Positions 1 to 5,850 of a DNA stretch of 7,256 nucleotides are shown here, one piece after another. The position numbers and the translations under genes are program-made. The stretch is from SIG440 sp045592585 (GTDB lineage: Bacteria; Bacillota; Clostridia; Monoglobales; Monoglobaceae): NCBI GenBank assembly GCA_045592585.1, contig JAZNVB010000087.1, positions 1-7,256 on the forward strand, in the 5' to 3' direction. Numbering within the stretch: position 1 is the first letter of the stretch; the number at the start of each line of letters is the position of its first letter. The notes under the pieces were generated by a model. It did no database searches, was not told the origin of the DNA, and saw nothing but the letters and a program-made list of their open reading frames with translations.

Positions 1-13
1 TTCCTAAGACCGC

Positions 14-1603
14 TTGGCCTCCGACTTGGAAGCTATAGAGGATGTTCAAAGCGATATAAGAAAAAGAGCCGTGGAAAGACGGAACGATAAAATCCGCAAA
101 AGCATTGATGATAATATGCTTGATATAAAACCCGTGCCTGCAAGACTTGAAAAATGGATTGATGATGTTGTGCTTAAGGACAGCCGATATATTCTTTATG
201 AATATTCGGGCAGAAAACTTCAGGACGGAACCTGCACACATTGTAAGGCGCAGGTTAAGATTACCGGCGCCAAGAATGGCACATATGGTAAGTGTCCGAA
301 CTGCAGAAGCAAAGTCAAGTTTATTGCTAAGGGCAGAGCTCCAATGCGTTTTAAAGACGAAGCGAGATATACATATATTCAACCTGACAAAAACGGGGAT
401 CCGATATTCAGATATTTTAAGGTTGCGAGGCATTTTTATCTGGCAGGGAATGTGTATGATGTGCGCGATTACACAGAGGAACTGCATAGGTATTTTTACG
501 GAAAGCATAAAAAGTACAGTTGGGATAATTTCAGGCAAACGGGCGAATACAGGTTTTGCGATTCGTACAGCGTACCGTCGCAGTGGGGATATATATATCC
601 TTATAATATGAAAAGAGTATTTGAAGAGGCGTCGGGGAACTACTCACACATAAAGTATATTCCGATAACAAAACTGCTGAACTCTATACAGGAAGACTTG
701 AATCCGTATTATTTTTATGTAAATATTGTGGAGCGGCCGATTATAGAGTATCTGGCAAAATTTAAGCTCAACAGATTATGCAGGGCAACGATTAACGGAT
801 TTACACAAAATGATTATTTTGATGCAACGGCAGAAAAATTCAAAAGTGTATTTTCTGAAGGTGTTACCCGTGAGGAACTGCGTTTTTTTGCAAAACTGGA
901 TTTGTCACCGAGCGAACTTGAGTTATATTATCAGACGAGAGGTGTAAAAAGAGACAGATTTGAAAAGGCGTTAGAACTGGAGCGGAAAGACGTTATAAAC
1001 GGCAAGTGTATAAAGTACCTTAAATATACAACTCCTGAAAAATTGATTAAATACCTTGAGTGTTTCAAAAGCAAATATTTATGGAATGACAGACCTTTGG
1101 AAAAAAGCAGCGACTGGGCGGATTATATAGGAATGGCAGAGAAACTGAAGTGGGATTTAAAGGATGATATGATTCTGTTTCCCAAAGATTTTTGGGAGGC
1201 TCACGACAGAGCAGACAAGCTTGCAGACATTGAGGATGCAAAGATACTCAATAAAGCGGTGGCGAAGCGGGCTAAGCTGCTTAATAAGGATTACAGGATG
1301 GATGGCAAGGAATATTTTATCCGTGCGGCCGCCAATGCACAGGAAATTGTTGCAGAGGGACAGGCTTTGCATCATTGTGTGGCGAGGTATGCGGAGGATG
1401 TTGCCAATGGTAAGACTGGTATTTTGTTTATGCGCAGTGTAAAGGAGCCGGACAAGCCGCTTTATACCATTGAGGTAAGAGACGGAAAGATTATTCAATG
1501 TCGTGGCGAGAGAAACAGGGCCATGGATTTAAAAAAGGAAAAGGCGTTTTATGCGAGATGGCAGAATGCAAAATTTAAAGAAGAAAACAGAAAGGCAGGA
1601 TAA
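14..1603 (+). CDS. PcfJ-like zinc-ribbon protein (5' end uncertain)
   Basis: This protein resembles the PcfJ family, named after a protein of the enterococcal conjugative plasmid pCF10 and also common in Clostridia phages; its biochemical role is not established. Near the N-terminus is a zinc ribbon, CTHC at residues 74-77 and CPNC at 94-97. The C-terminal signature lies at about residues 435-500: EGQALHHCV with H453, H454 and C455, then a Pro-rich strand region and IIQCRGERN. An in-frame TAA at 5-7 limits the ORF. The first start is TTG at 14 with no convincing ribosome binding site, and from memory relatives carry a longer N-terminus, so the gene may begin upstream and be frameshifted or shortened here. 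It ends six bases before the next gene, whose ribosome binding site lies in its last codons. The family call is good; the start is weak. Confidence 0.8.
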   Translation: MASDLEAIEDVQSDIRKRAVERRNDKIRKSIDDNMLDIKPVPARLEKWIDDVVLKDSRYILYEYSGRKLQDGTCTHCKAQVKITGAKNGTYGKCPNCRSKVKFIAKGRAPMRFKDEARYTYIQPDKNGDPIFRYFKVARHFYLAGNVYDVRDYTEELHRYFYGKHKKYSWDNFRQTGEYRFCDSYSVPSQWGYIYPYNMKRVFEEASGNYSHIKYIPITKLLNSIQEDLNPYYFYVNIVERPIIEYLAKFKLNRLCRATINGFTQNDYFDATAEKFKSVFSEGVTREELRFFAKLDLSPSELELYYQTRGVKRDRFEKALELERKDVINGKCIKYLKYTTPEKLIKYLECFKSKYLWNDRPLEKSSDWADYIGMAEKLKWDLKDDMILFPKDFWEAHDRADKLADIEDAKILNKAVAKRAKLLNKDYRMDGKEYFIRAAANAQEIVAEGQALHHCVARYAEDVANGKTGILFMRSVKEPDKPLYTIEVRDGKIIQCRGERNRAMDLKKEKAFYARWQNAKFKEENRKAG

Positions 1604-1609
1604 AAAATA

Positions 1610-2635
1610 ATGGAAAATGTAATTACTCTATTTGGCGAAAATGAGGTTGAAGTGAGCGAGGAAACCAACAGAGCGTATCTTTTGCATCAGGAGATTGTGT
1701 TTAATCGAGACCAGGCGGCAGCGCATCTTTATAAGATGTGCTGTCAGCTTAAAGAAATGCGTGATAGCGGTCTTTATGAAAAGCTTGGCTTTTCGGATTT
1801 TGATGGATATGTTGAAAGAGCGGCAAACATCAAAAAGCGTCAGGCTTATAATTACATACGAATTGTTGAGCAACTTGGAGAAGAGTTTTTGCAGTCAAAT
1901 GCACAGATGGGTGTTACTAAGCTGGCTCTGCTCACCGAGGTTTCGCCTATGGACCGTGAAGAGTTTACCCGGGAAAATGACATTGAGAATATGACGGTTA
2001 AGGAACTGGAGCGACAGATTGATGAATTGAAGGAGCGGACAAGGCAGCTTAGCTTGTTTGAGGATGAAAATATTAGTCTAAAAGAAGAAGTTGAAAATCT
2101 ACGGTCTGCACTTGCGGAGGATATGCCGGATGGTGAAGCGGAACTTATAGAGCAGGTTGAAAACCTTAAGAAAGAACTTGAAGAAACAAAAGAGGCGTTA
2201 CTTAATGCGGATCAACTCTCTGATGAAGGGCTTGAAAAAATAAGGGCTGAAATTAAAGCTGAATTTGCAGTTGAGAAAAAGGAGGCTGTTGAAAAGGCGG
2301 TTAAAAAAGTCGAGAAAAATGCCGAAAAGAAAATTGAGGAGGCAAAACAAAAGGCGGCCGAGGAAACAACTGAGAAACTCAAGGCAGAACTTGATATTGC
2401 AGAAAAAGGAAAAGCAGAGGCTCTTGCGAAAGCAGAAGCATTCAAAAAGCAGTATGCTATAAATAGCAACACTGATATAAAGATGTTTGAGTTTGTGTTT
2501 AATGAGTGCCAGGAACAGTTCAGTAAATTGCTGAATATTCTCGGCAAGGTTAAAGCAGAGGATGAAGAGACGTATAAAAAGTTGTCTTCTGCGGTGCAGG
2601 CACTATGTAAGAAGATTGAGGAGGCGGCCGCATGA
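1610..2635 (+). CDS. DUF3102-like phage protein with HTH and long coiled coil
   Basis: This 341-residue protein resembles DUF3102-type proteins of Firmicutes phages and integrative elements. They are presumed DNA-binding, but their role is not established. Residues 20-95 form a helical head with a probable helix-turn-helix around 58-90 (GFSDFDGYVERAANIKKRQ), reminiscent of ParB/KorB-like domains. Residues 95-145 include the MTVKELERQIDELK segment. From about 150 to 280 there is a long Glu/Lys/Ala-rich coiled coil, which suggests a dimer. A short helical C-terminal domain follows (about 288-337, MFEFVFNECQEQFSKLLNIL). The ATG follows AAAGGCAGGA at 1591-1600. The stop overlaps the next start (ATGA), which implies translational coupling. 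The family call comes from recalled similarity; function is inferred. Confidence 0.75.
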   Translation: MENVITLFGENEVEVSEETNRAYLLHQEIVFNRDQAAAHLYKMCCQLKEMRDSGLYEKLGFSDFDGYVERAANIKKRQAYNYIRIVEQLGEEFLQSNAQMGVTKLALLTEVSPMDREEFTRENDIENMTVKELERQIDELKERTRQLSLFEDENISLKEEVENLRSALAEDMPDGEAELIEQVENLKKELEETKEALLNADQLSDEGLEKIRAEIKAEFAVEKKEAVEKAVKKVEKNAEKKIEEAKQKAAEETTEKLKAELDIAEKGKAEALAKAEAFKKQYAINSNTDIKMFEFVFNECQEQFSKLLNILGKVKAEDEETYKKLSSAVQALCKKIEEAAA

Positions 2636-2955
2636 TACACCAACTGAAAATTAAGCAAAAGTATTTTAATGATATTATCGATGACATAAAGCGTTTTGAA
2701 GTCAGAAACAACGACAGAGAGTTTTGTGTGGGTGATATTCTGGGGTTAAACGAGGTAGGCGAAGGCGGCGAAGAAACCGGAAGCTGCACTTTGGCCGAGG
2801 TTACTTATGTTCTTCATAGTGATATGTTGAAGGATGGATATGTTGTTCTAGGTATAGAGCCATTCCCGAAGGTGCATCATGCAGTATCGGCAAACACAAT
2901 CAGCAATAGAGAAGAAACGAGTAAAATGGTGAACGGTTATCTGGTGATGGAATAG
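2632..2955 (+). CDS. DUF3850 (ASCH/PUA-like) domain protein
   Basis: The N-terminus MIHQLKIKQKYFNDI, the FEVRNNDREFCVGD segment at about residues 22-35 and the DGYVVLGIEPF strand at about 67-77 are the signature of DUF3850, a small ASCH/PUA-like fold expected to bind RNA or modified nucleic acid. It is common in phages of Firmicutes and Proteobacteria, with no established physiological role. The core normally ends near the GYVVLGI strand; here about 30 more residues follow, and an acidic Gly-rich insert (EVGEGGEETG) sits near residues 41-50. Translation is coupled to the upstream gene by ATGA, with GAGGAGG at 2618-2624 seven bases before the ATG. The domain call is secure; the job in the phage is unknown. 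Confidence 0.85.
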   Translation: MIHQLKIKQKYFNDIIDDIKRFEVRNNDREFCVGDILGLNEVGEGGEETGSCTLAEVTYVLHSDMLKDGYVVLGIEPFPKVHHAVSANTISNREETSKMVNGYLVME

Positions 2956-2966
2956 GAGTGGGGTAA

Positions 2967-3425
2967 ATGGGAAAATATGCAGCTAATACAAATGTTTCAA
3001 GTGAGTTATCAAGGCTTGAAATTGAAAAGACTCTACTTCGGTATGGAGCTGACAATTTTGCTTACGCAATGGCGGCCGGTAAAGCTTTAATTGGATTTAC
3101 AATGTGCGAAAGACAGATTAAGTTTGTTTTGCCCTTACCTGCAAAAGAAGAATTCGAACTTACTCCAACTGGAAGAAAGAGAACTGAAAATAGTCAATAT
3201 GAGGCTTGGGAGCAGGCTTGTCGTCAAAGGTGGAGAGCTTTAAATCTTGTTATAAAAGCAAAGCTTGAGGCGGTTGAATGTGGAATATCCGTTTTTGAGG
3301 ATGAGTTTATGGCAAATATTGTTCTTCCCGGAGGGCAAACGGTTGGAGATTTTATGAAACCTCAGATAGAACAGGCGTATATAAGCGGAAGTGTCCCACA
3401 GATGTTGCCAATGTTGGAGGTGTAA
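2967..3425 (+). CDS. Conserved phage protein of unknown function (152 aa)
   Basis: I recognise this as a widespread conserved phage and prophage protein with relatives in actinobacterial as well as Firmicutes elements, but I know of no assigned function. The conserved blocks are LEIEKTLLRYGADNFAYA at about residues 17-34, ERQIKFVLPLP at 48-58, WEQACRQRWRALNLVIKAKL at 81-100, EAVECGISVFEDEF at 101-114, and a C-terminal LPGGQTVGDFMKPQIEQAY at about 120-138. No membrane segment or signal peptide is visible. The repeated basic and aromatic pattern in WEQACRQRWRAL suggests an amphipathic helix that could bind nucleic acid or a partner; that is inference. AGGAG at 2954-2958 lies eight bases before the ATG and overlaps the end of the DUF3850 gene. 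Confidence 0.85.
   Translation: MGKYAANTNVSSELSRLEIEKTLLRYGADNFAYAMAAGKALIGFTMCERQIKFVLPLPAKEEFELTPTGRKRTENSQYEAWEQACRQRWRALNLVIKAKLEAVECGISVFEDEFMANIVLPGGQTVGDFMKPQIEQAYISGSVPQMLPMLEV
3416..3422 (+). promoter_or_regulatory. Ribosome binding site for the TTG-started 49-aa gene
   Basis: A perfect GGAGGTG lies inside the last codons of the 152-residue protein and ends five bases before the TTG at 3428. It is the main argument that the rare start is real. Confidence 0.75.
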
Positions 3426-3427
3426 TA

Positions 3428-3577
3428 TTGACCGAACGTGAAAGATTTATAGAGGTGATAAAGCATAGCCTCAGTGGATGGCTGAACTGCCATATAATAC
3501 GAAAGATAGCACCAATGATTGCGGATGCGCTTATTGAAAATGGTGCGGTGATGGGGAAGGAGGGTAACGGGAAATGA
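3428..3577 (+). CDS. Small phage protein, 49 aa, TTG start
   Basis: A short ORF begins with TTG and encodes a 49-residue protein starting TERERFIEVIKHSLSGW, with the segment IAPMIADALIENGAVM near the C-terminus. The pattern of an N-terminal helix followed by an IAD.LI.NG segment recurs in small phage cassette proteins and resembles the N-terminus of the 140-residue protein downstream (LADAILADGWI), suggesting a shared small helical module. Three things support it: the perfect ribosome binding site at 3416-3422, a fit of two bases after the upstream stop, and an ATGA overlap with the next gene. It fills what would otherwise be a 150-base gap in a tightly packed operon. Function is unknown. Confidence 0.75.
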   Translation: MTERERFIEVIKHSLSGWLNCHIIRKIAPMIADALIENGAVMGKEGNGK

Positions 3578-3894
3578 AAAGAAAAATAGACCTTGTGGAA
3601 ACCTTTGATATGGGTTATCACGAATTTGCAAAAGAACAACACCAAAGGCGAGCTGCAGATAACCCCAAAAGAATACAGTATGCCATTAAACAGTTTGAAA
3701 AACACAATATTGAGTATGTTTTGAAGAACGAAACAACTGGGCATTTCCATTGTCGCAGAAAGTCTGATGATAAATTATTTCAGTTTTATGCGGGAACGGG
3801 GAAAATATTGGGGTATGAAAACAAGCGAGGAATTCACGCATTGATTAGATTGCTTATCTACCCAACCAAGGAAGGCGGTGGCTCTGATGCGTGA
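3574..3894 (+). CDS. Conserved phage protein, 106 aa, unknown function
   Basis: The segment IQYAIKQFEKHNIEYVLKN (about residues 34-52) followed by TGHFHCRRKSDDKLFQFYAG, TGKILG and RGIHALIRLL is typical of a common phage and prophage protein. In that family a small alpha/beta domain carries a GHF strand and a C-terminal RGI helix. No enzymatic motif or zinc site is visible, and the role is unknown. AAGGAGGG at 3557-3564 precedes the ATG, and the start overlaps the upstream stop (ATGA). The C-terminal tail EGGGSDA is encoded by bases that also carry the ribosome binding site of the next gene, so it may not matter functionally. The next gene starts inside this one. Confidence 0.75.
   Translation: MKRKIDLVETFDMGYHEFAKEQHQRRAADNPKRIQYAIKQFEKHNIEYVLKNETTGHFHCRRKSDDKLFQFYAGTGKILGYENKRGIHALIRLLIYPTKEGGGSDA
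3874..3880 (+). promoter_or_regulatory. Embedded ribosome binding site GGCGGTG, junction 1
   Basis: GGCGGTG differs at one base from GGAGGTG and ends six bases before the ATG at 3887. It favours ATG 3887 over the in-frame GTG at 3878, which lies within the site itself. The same string occurs at two more gene junctions downstream. Confidence 0.6.
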
Positions 3895-4309
3895 TAGATT
3901 GATAGGGTTAATTACCAAGTCAGGTCAAGTTGACACCTGGAATCATCACACAGACGATTTTAAAGAACCAAATCCTATTGATAAACTTGCTGATGCTATT
4001 CTTGCAGATGGTTGGATAAAACCGCCTTGTAAGGTAGGGGATAAGGTGTATGTTGGAAATTTTGATACGACAATAAGTGAAATAATAATTGGCACGGGTA
4101 TTACCTTTATGTGCTATTTTGATTGCGATTGGGTTATAGAGAATGTAGGTTGTGGGGATTGCCCTTTTGCAGATTGGTACACCACATACGAAGGGGATAT
4201 AGATTGTCAGGCAGGCGGTTGTTTTTCTTTTACCGAGAAGGATATAGGCAAAACAGTATTCCTCACAAGAGAAGAAACAGGACAGGCATCGAAAGGCGGT
4301 GCTGAATAA
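3887..4309 (+). CDS. Cys-rich phage protein, 140 aa
   Basis: The protein opens with MRDRLIGLI and a LADAILADGWIKPPCKVGDKVY segment at about residues 34-55, then a Cys-rich core (C76, C80, C89, C92, C107, C112), and ends with SFTEKDIGKTVFLTREE at about 114-130. These blocks are characteristic of a variable Clostridia phage family whose Cys-rich middle probably binds zinc; its function is unknown. The start was chosen at ATG 3887 because GGCGGTG at 3874-3880 is well placed for it; the alternative GTG at 3878 would add three residues. It overlaps the end of the 106-residue gene by eight bases. Its stop TAA shares a base with the next ATG. The tail SKGGAE again encodes the next ribosome binding site. 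Confidence 0.78.
   Translation: MRDRLIGLITKSGQVDTWNHHTDDFKEPNPIDKLADAILADGWIKPPCKVGDKVYVGNFDTTISEIIIGTGITFMCYFDCDWVIENVGCGDCPFADWYTTYEGDIDCQAGGCFSFTEKDIGKTVFLTREETGQASKGGAE
4295..4301 (+). promoter_or_regulatory. Embedded ribosome binding site GGCGGTG, junction 2
   Basis: This is the second copy of the GGCGGTG junction motif. It lies in the last codons of the 140-residue protein, seven bases before the ATG at 4309. Confidence 0.6.
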
Positions 4310-4524
4310 TGGCACAGAAAACACAGATTGTTTGTGATAAGTGTGGTAAAGAAATAGTCAATCCTATGGGGTGCTATCATCCTACATATGCCTTAAAGAA
4401 GTATTCAGCAAAAATCACACTATGGCCGGTTGGAGAGCCAAGAAGCAGTTTTGGACAAAGAATTGATTTACGCCCTGATTGTTACGAAGGGTTTGTAAAC
4501 TTTATGGAAGGCGGTGCGGAGTGA
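4309..4524 (+). CDS. Small zinc-knuckle-type phage protein, 71 aa, one ligand apparently lost
   Basis: The N-terminus has a CDKCGKEI knuckle (C9, C12), and the C-terminal part RIDLRPDCYEGFVNFM has C58. From memory, relatives show CP.CYE..VNF at this place, giving the second CXXC pair. Here the first of those cysteines is Arg55, codon CGC at 4471-4473, one transition away from TGC. C22 might substitute as a ligand. Function is unknown; this is a typical small cassette protein of Clostridia phages. The ATG overlaps the upstream TAA, and the stop TGA overlaps the next ATG. The tail MEGGAE encodes the next ribosome binding site. Confidence 0.75.
   Translation: MAQKTQIVCDKCGKEIVNPMGCYHPTYALKKYSAKITLWPVGEPRSSFGQRIDLRPDCYEGFVNFMEGGAE
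4510..4516 (+). promoter_or_regulatory. Embedded ribosome binding site GGCGGTG, junction 3
   Basis: This third copy of the junction motif is seven bases before ATG 4524. It shows that the 109-residue protein starts there and not at the in-frame ATG at 4479, which lacks such a site. Confidence 0.6.
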
Positions 4525-4853
4525 TGGCAAGGTATATTGATGCAGATAAATTTTCAGAACGGATAAGATTATCACCTGCTTTTAAAAATTTGGGCTGGGA
4601 AGGCGACTTGTTACAAGGCGTTATTTTAGATTTGCTTGACAATGCACCCACAGCAGATGTTGTGGAAGTGAAGTTCGGAAAGTGGATTAAAACAGATAGA
4701 GGTATTCGTGTTAATGCAAACACAGGTCAGCCAATGAGAGTATATTATTGTGAGTGTTCTTGTTGTGGATGGCATACGGGAAATCAGGGTGTAGAATTTA
4801 AATATTGTCCCCAATGCGGTACGAAAATGGATGGAAAGGAAGATAACAAATGA
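4524..4853 (+). CDS. Phage zinc-ribbon protein, MARYIDADKF type, 109 aa
   Basis: The N-terminus MARYIDADKF, the middle LLDNAPTADVVEVKFGKW (about residues 37-54) and the C-terminal zinc ribbon mark a very common modular protein of Clostridia phages and prophages. The ribbon has C78 and C81 in CECSCCGW and C95 and C98 in CPQCG. The N-terminal module stays constant while the following segment varies between phages. Function is unknown. The start at 4524 was chosen because it matches the family N-terminus and has GGCGGTG upstream; an in-frame ATG at 4479 would add 15 residues inside the preceding gene. The stop overlaps the next start by ATGA. Confidence 0.85.
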   Translation: MARYIDADKFSERIRLSPAFKNLGWEGDLLQGVILDLLDNAPTADVVEVKFGKWIKTDRGIRVNANTGQPMRVYYCECSCCGWHTGNQGVEFKYCPQCGTKMDGKEDNK

Positions 4854-5386
4854 AAATAAAAAAGATTGTTGATATCTGCAGAAGGTCAGGACAAATACGA
4901 CTTTTGAATGGTAAGGATATGCAGTGGCTTGGGGATGGAGTGGCTTTTTATCCTTTGGAGGATGCACCGTTGTTTGACGAAGGCTCTCTTTGTGCGACTT
5001 TTGATATTACGGAAAAACAGAAAGAGAGCATATTGTTTAAAATTGAAACTGAACTTCCGGAGAATATTTGTTTTGAAAGCAGCTGTGACGGAGAGGACTA
5101 TGCGGAACGGAGTGATATTGGTATTACATACAAGGGTGATGATTTACATATTTATCATTCTGCAAAAGGTGCTCTTTATATGAAGGCGAAATATTTGAGA
5201 CCGCTGAGTTCGGAGGATGTTGAAATATTCCTTAGAGAGACAAAAGACGGCACACCATACTTTGTGTGCAAGATGGGATTTATGATTCAGGCAGTTATTA
5301 TGCCGGTGATGATGGAAAAGTATTGTAAGGAGTTTGTAAAAGCGCTTGATTTGCTGCATGAGCAGAGCCTGAGAGGAAGGAAATAA
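4850..5386 (+). CDS. Conserved phage protein, 178 aa, unknown function
   Basis: The opening MKIKKIVDICRRSGQIRLLN, the QWLGDGVAFYPL segment at about residues 25-36, SLCATFDITEKQKESILFKI at 46-65 and YFVCKMGFMIQAVIMPV at about 137-153 match a recurrent conserved protein of Clostridia phages and prophages. I know of no assigned function. The protein looks like a compact alpha/beta domain with no signal peptide. The GFMIQAVIMPVMM stretch is hydrophobic but short, more like a buried strand or helix than a membrane anchor. Its start overlaps the upstream stop (ATGA), with AAAGGAAG about eight bases before it. It closes the run of overlapping genes. Confidence 0.82.
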   Translation: MKIKKIVDICRRSGQIRLLNGKDMQWLGDGVAFYPLEDAPLFDEGSLCATFDITEKQKESILFKIETELPENICFESSCDGEDYAERSDIGITYKGDDLHIYHSAKGALYMKAKYLRPLSSEDVEIFLRETKDGTPYFVCKMGFMIQAVIMPVMMEKYCKEFVKALDLLHEQSLRGRK

Positions 5387-5390
5387 AAGT

Positions 5391-5555
5391 ATGAAAGAGT
5401 GTACATATGAGAGTAAAGCCCGGAAGAACAAGGGAAGACGATATATCAGATGCTTAAGGGATGGAAGTTTACGACGTGGTTCTTGTTGGTTTGGATGCCC
5501 ATATTATCAGCCAACGCTTTTGAAAAGAATAATTTGGAGGCTGTTTGGTTATTAA
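5391..5555 (+). CDS. Small basic Cys-containing phage protein, 54 aa
   Basis: This short ORF starts at ATG 5391, four bases after the upstream stop, with AGGAAGG at 5374-5380. The product is very basic in its first half (KARKNKGRRYIR), has four cysteines (C4, C21, C32, C36) and ends with LLKRIIWRLFGY, an amphipathic basic helix. Very small proteins with spaced cysteines and a basic C-terminal helix are frequent at this place in Clostridia phages, and the four cysteines could bind one zinc ion. An ORF in another frame from 5450 overlaps it but lacks a ribosome binding site. I prefer the 54-residue reading for its spacing and composition. Function is unknown. Confidence 0.7.
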   Translation: MKECTYESKARKNKGRRYIRCLRDGSLRRGSCWFGCPYYQPTLLKRIIWRLFGY

Positions 5556-5569
5556 AGAGGGATTTTTAT

Positions 5570-5746
5570 ATGATTAAAATAATTGAGAATGGCAACACGC
5601 ATCAAAGGAAACGCTGTGAGGTTTGTGGTTGTGTGTTTGAATTTGACAAGGTAGATATAAAACTGTATCCAACAGAGTACAACTATAAACTGAATTGCCC
5701 TGAATGCGGAGCGGTTATTGTAGTGGAATTTCATAGTGTAAAGTAA
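5570..5746 (+). CDS. Small zinc-ribbon phage protein, 58 aa
   Basis: The start is placed at ATG 5570, preceded by AAAGAGGGA at 5554-5562, giving a 58-residue protein. It has two CXXC knuckles: C16 and C19 in CEVCGC, and C43 and C46 in CPECG. The intervening segment is FEFDKVDIKLYPTEYNY. This matches a common small phage zinc ribbon beginning MIK(V/I)IE.G. The longer in-frame ORF from 5450 would add 40 residues with a false signal-peptide look, overlapping the 54-residue gene. It is the last gene before the hairpins at 5762-5850, so it probably ends the early transcript. Function is unknown; a DNA- or RNA-contacting or scaffolding role would be inference. Confidence 0.78.
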   Translation: MIKIIENGNTHQRKRCEVCGCVFEFDKVDIKLYPTEYNYKLNCPECGAVIVVEFHSVK

Positions 5747-5761
5747 TTAAAATTTAATAAT

Positions 5762-5791
5762 TATGCGGACGGCAAATAGGCTGTCCGCATA
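5762..5791 (+). terminator. 12-bp hairpin after the small-gene operon
   Basis: TATGCGGACGGC (5762-5773) pairs with GCTGTCCGCATA (5780-5791), including one G-T wobble, around the six-base loop AAATAG. It lies 15 bases after the stop of the 58-residue gene and is AU-rich on the 5' side. No uninterrupted T run follows, so it may be a weak or bidirectional terminator, an RNA-stabilising hairpin, or a Rep-recognised structure. Confidence 0.6.
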
Positions 5792-5828
5792 GGTCTATCT
5801 ATTTATATATAGGAAAACATTGAAAAAA

Positions 5829-5850
5829 TAAAAGCGCGGCTGCGCTTTTA
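5829..5850 (+). terminator. Second hairpin, AAAAGCGC/GCGCTTTT type
   Basis: TAAAAGCGC (5829-5837) pairs perfectly with GCGCTTTTA (5842-5850) around GGCT. The A-run/GC-stem/T-run shape suits a short bidirectional intrinsic terminator, although the T run has only four bases. The rest of 5747-5905 holds no gene; apart from an imperfect GGGCTT...AAGCGCC pairing at about 5853-5868 and the Rep ribosome binding site, I see nothing else there. Confidence 0.6.

Noticed and set aside
1526..1540. Slippery heptamer TTTAAAA near the end of the PcfJ-like gene, as programmed -1 frameshifting
   Set aside because: The A-rich Lys codons explain it, the -1 frame ends soon without meaningful coding, and no clear downstream pseudoknot is visible.
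3878..3886. GTG 3878 as start of the 140-residue protein
   Set aside because: The start would lie inside its own ribosome binding site; ATG 3887 has correct spacing.
4479..4523. A 15-residue N-terminal extension of the 109-residue zinc-ribbon protein
   Set aside because: The family begins MARYIDAD, and the GGCGGTG site with the TGATG overlap points to 4524.
5450..5746. A 98-residue secreted protein starting at ATG 5450, with a signal-peptide-like WFLLVWMPILSANA segment
   Set aside because: It has no ribosome binding site and overlaps the 54-residue gene; the family N-terminus and a ribosome binding site place the start at 5570.
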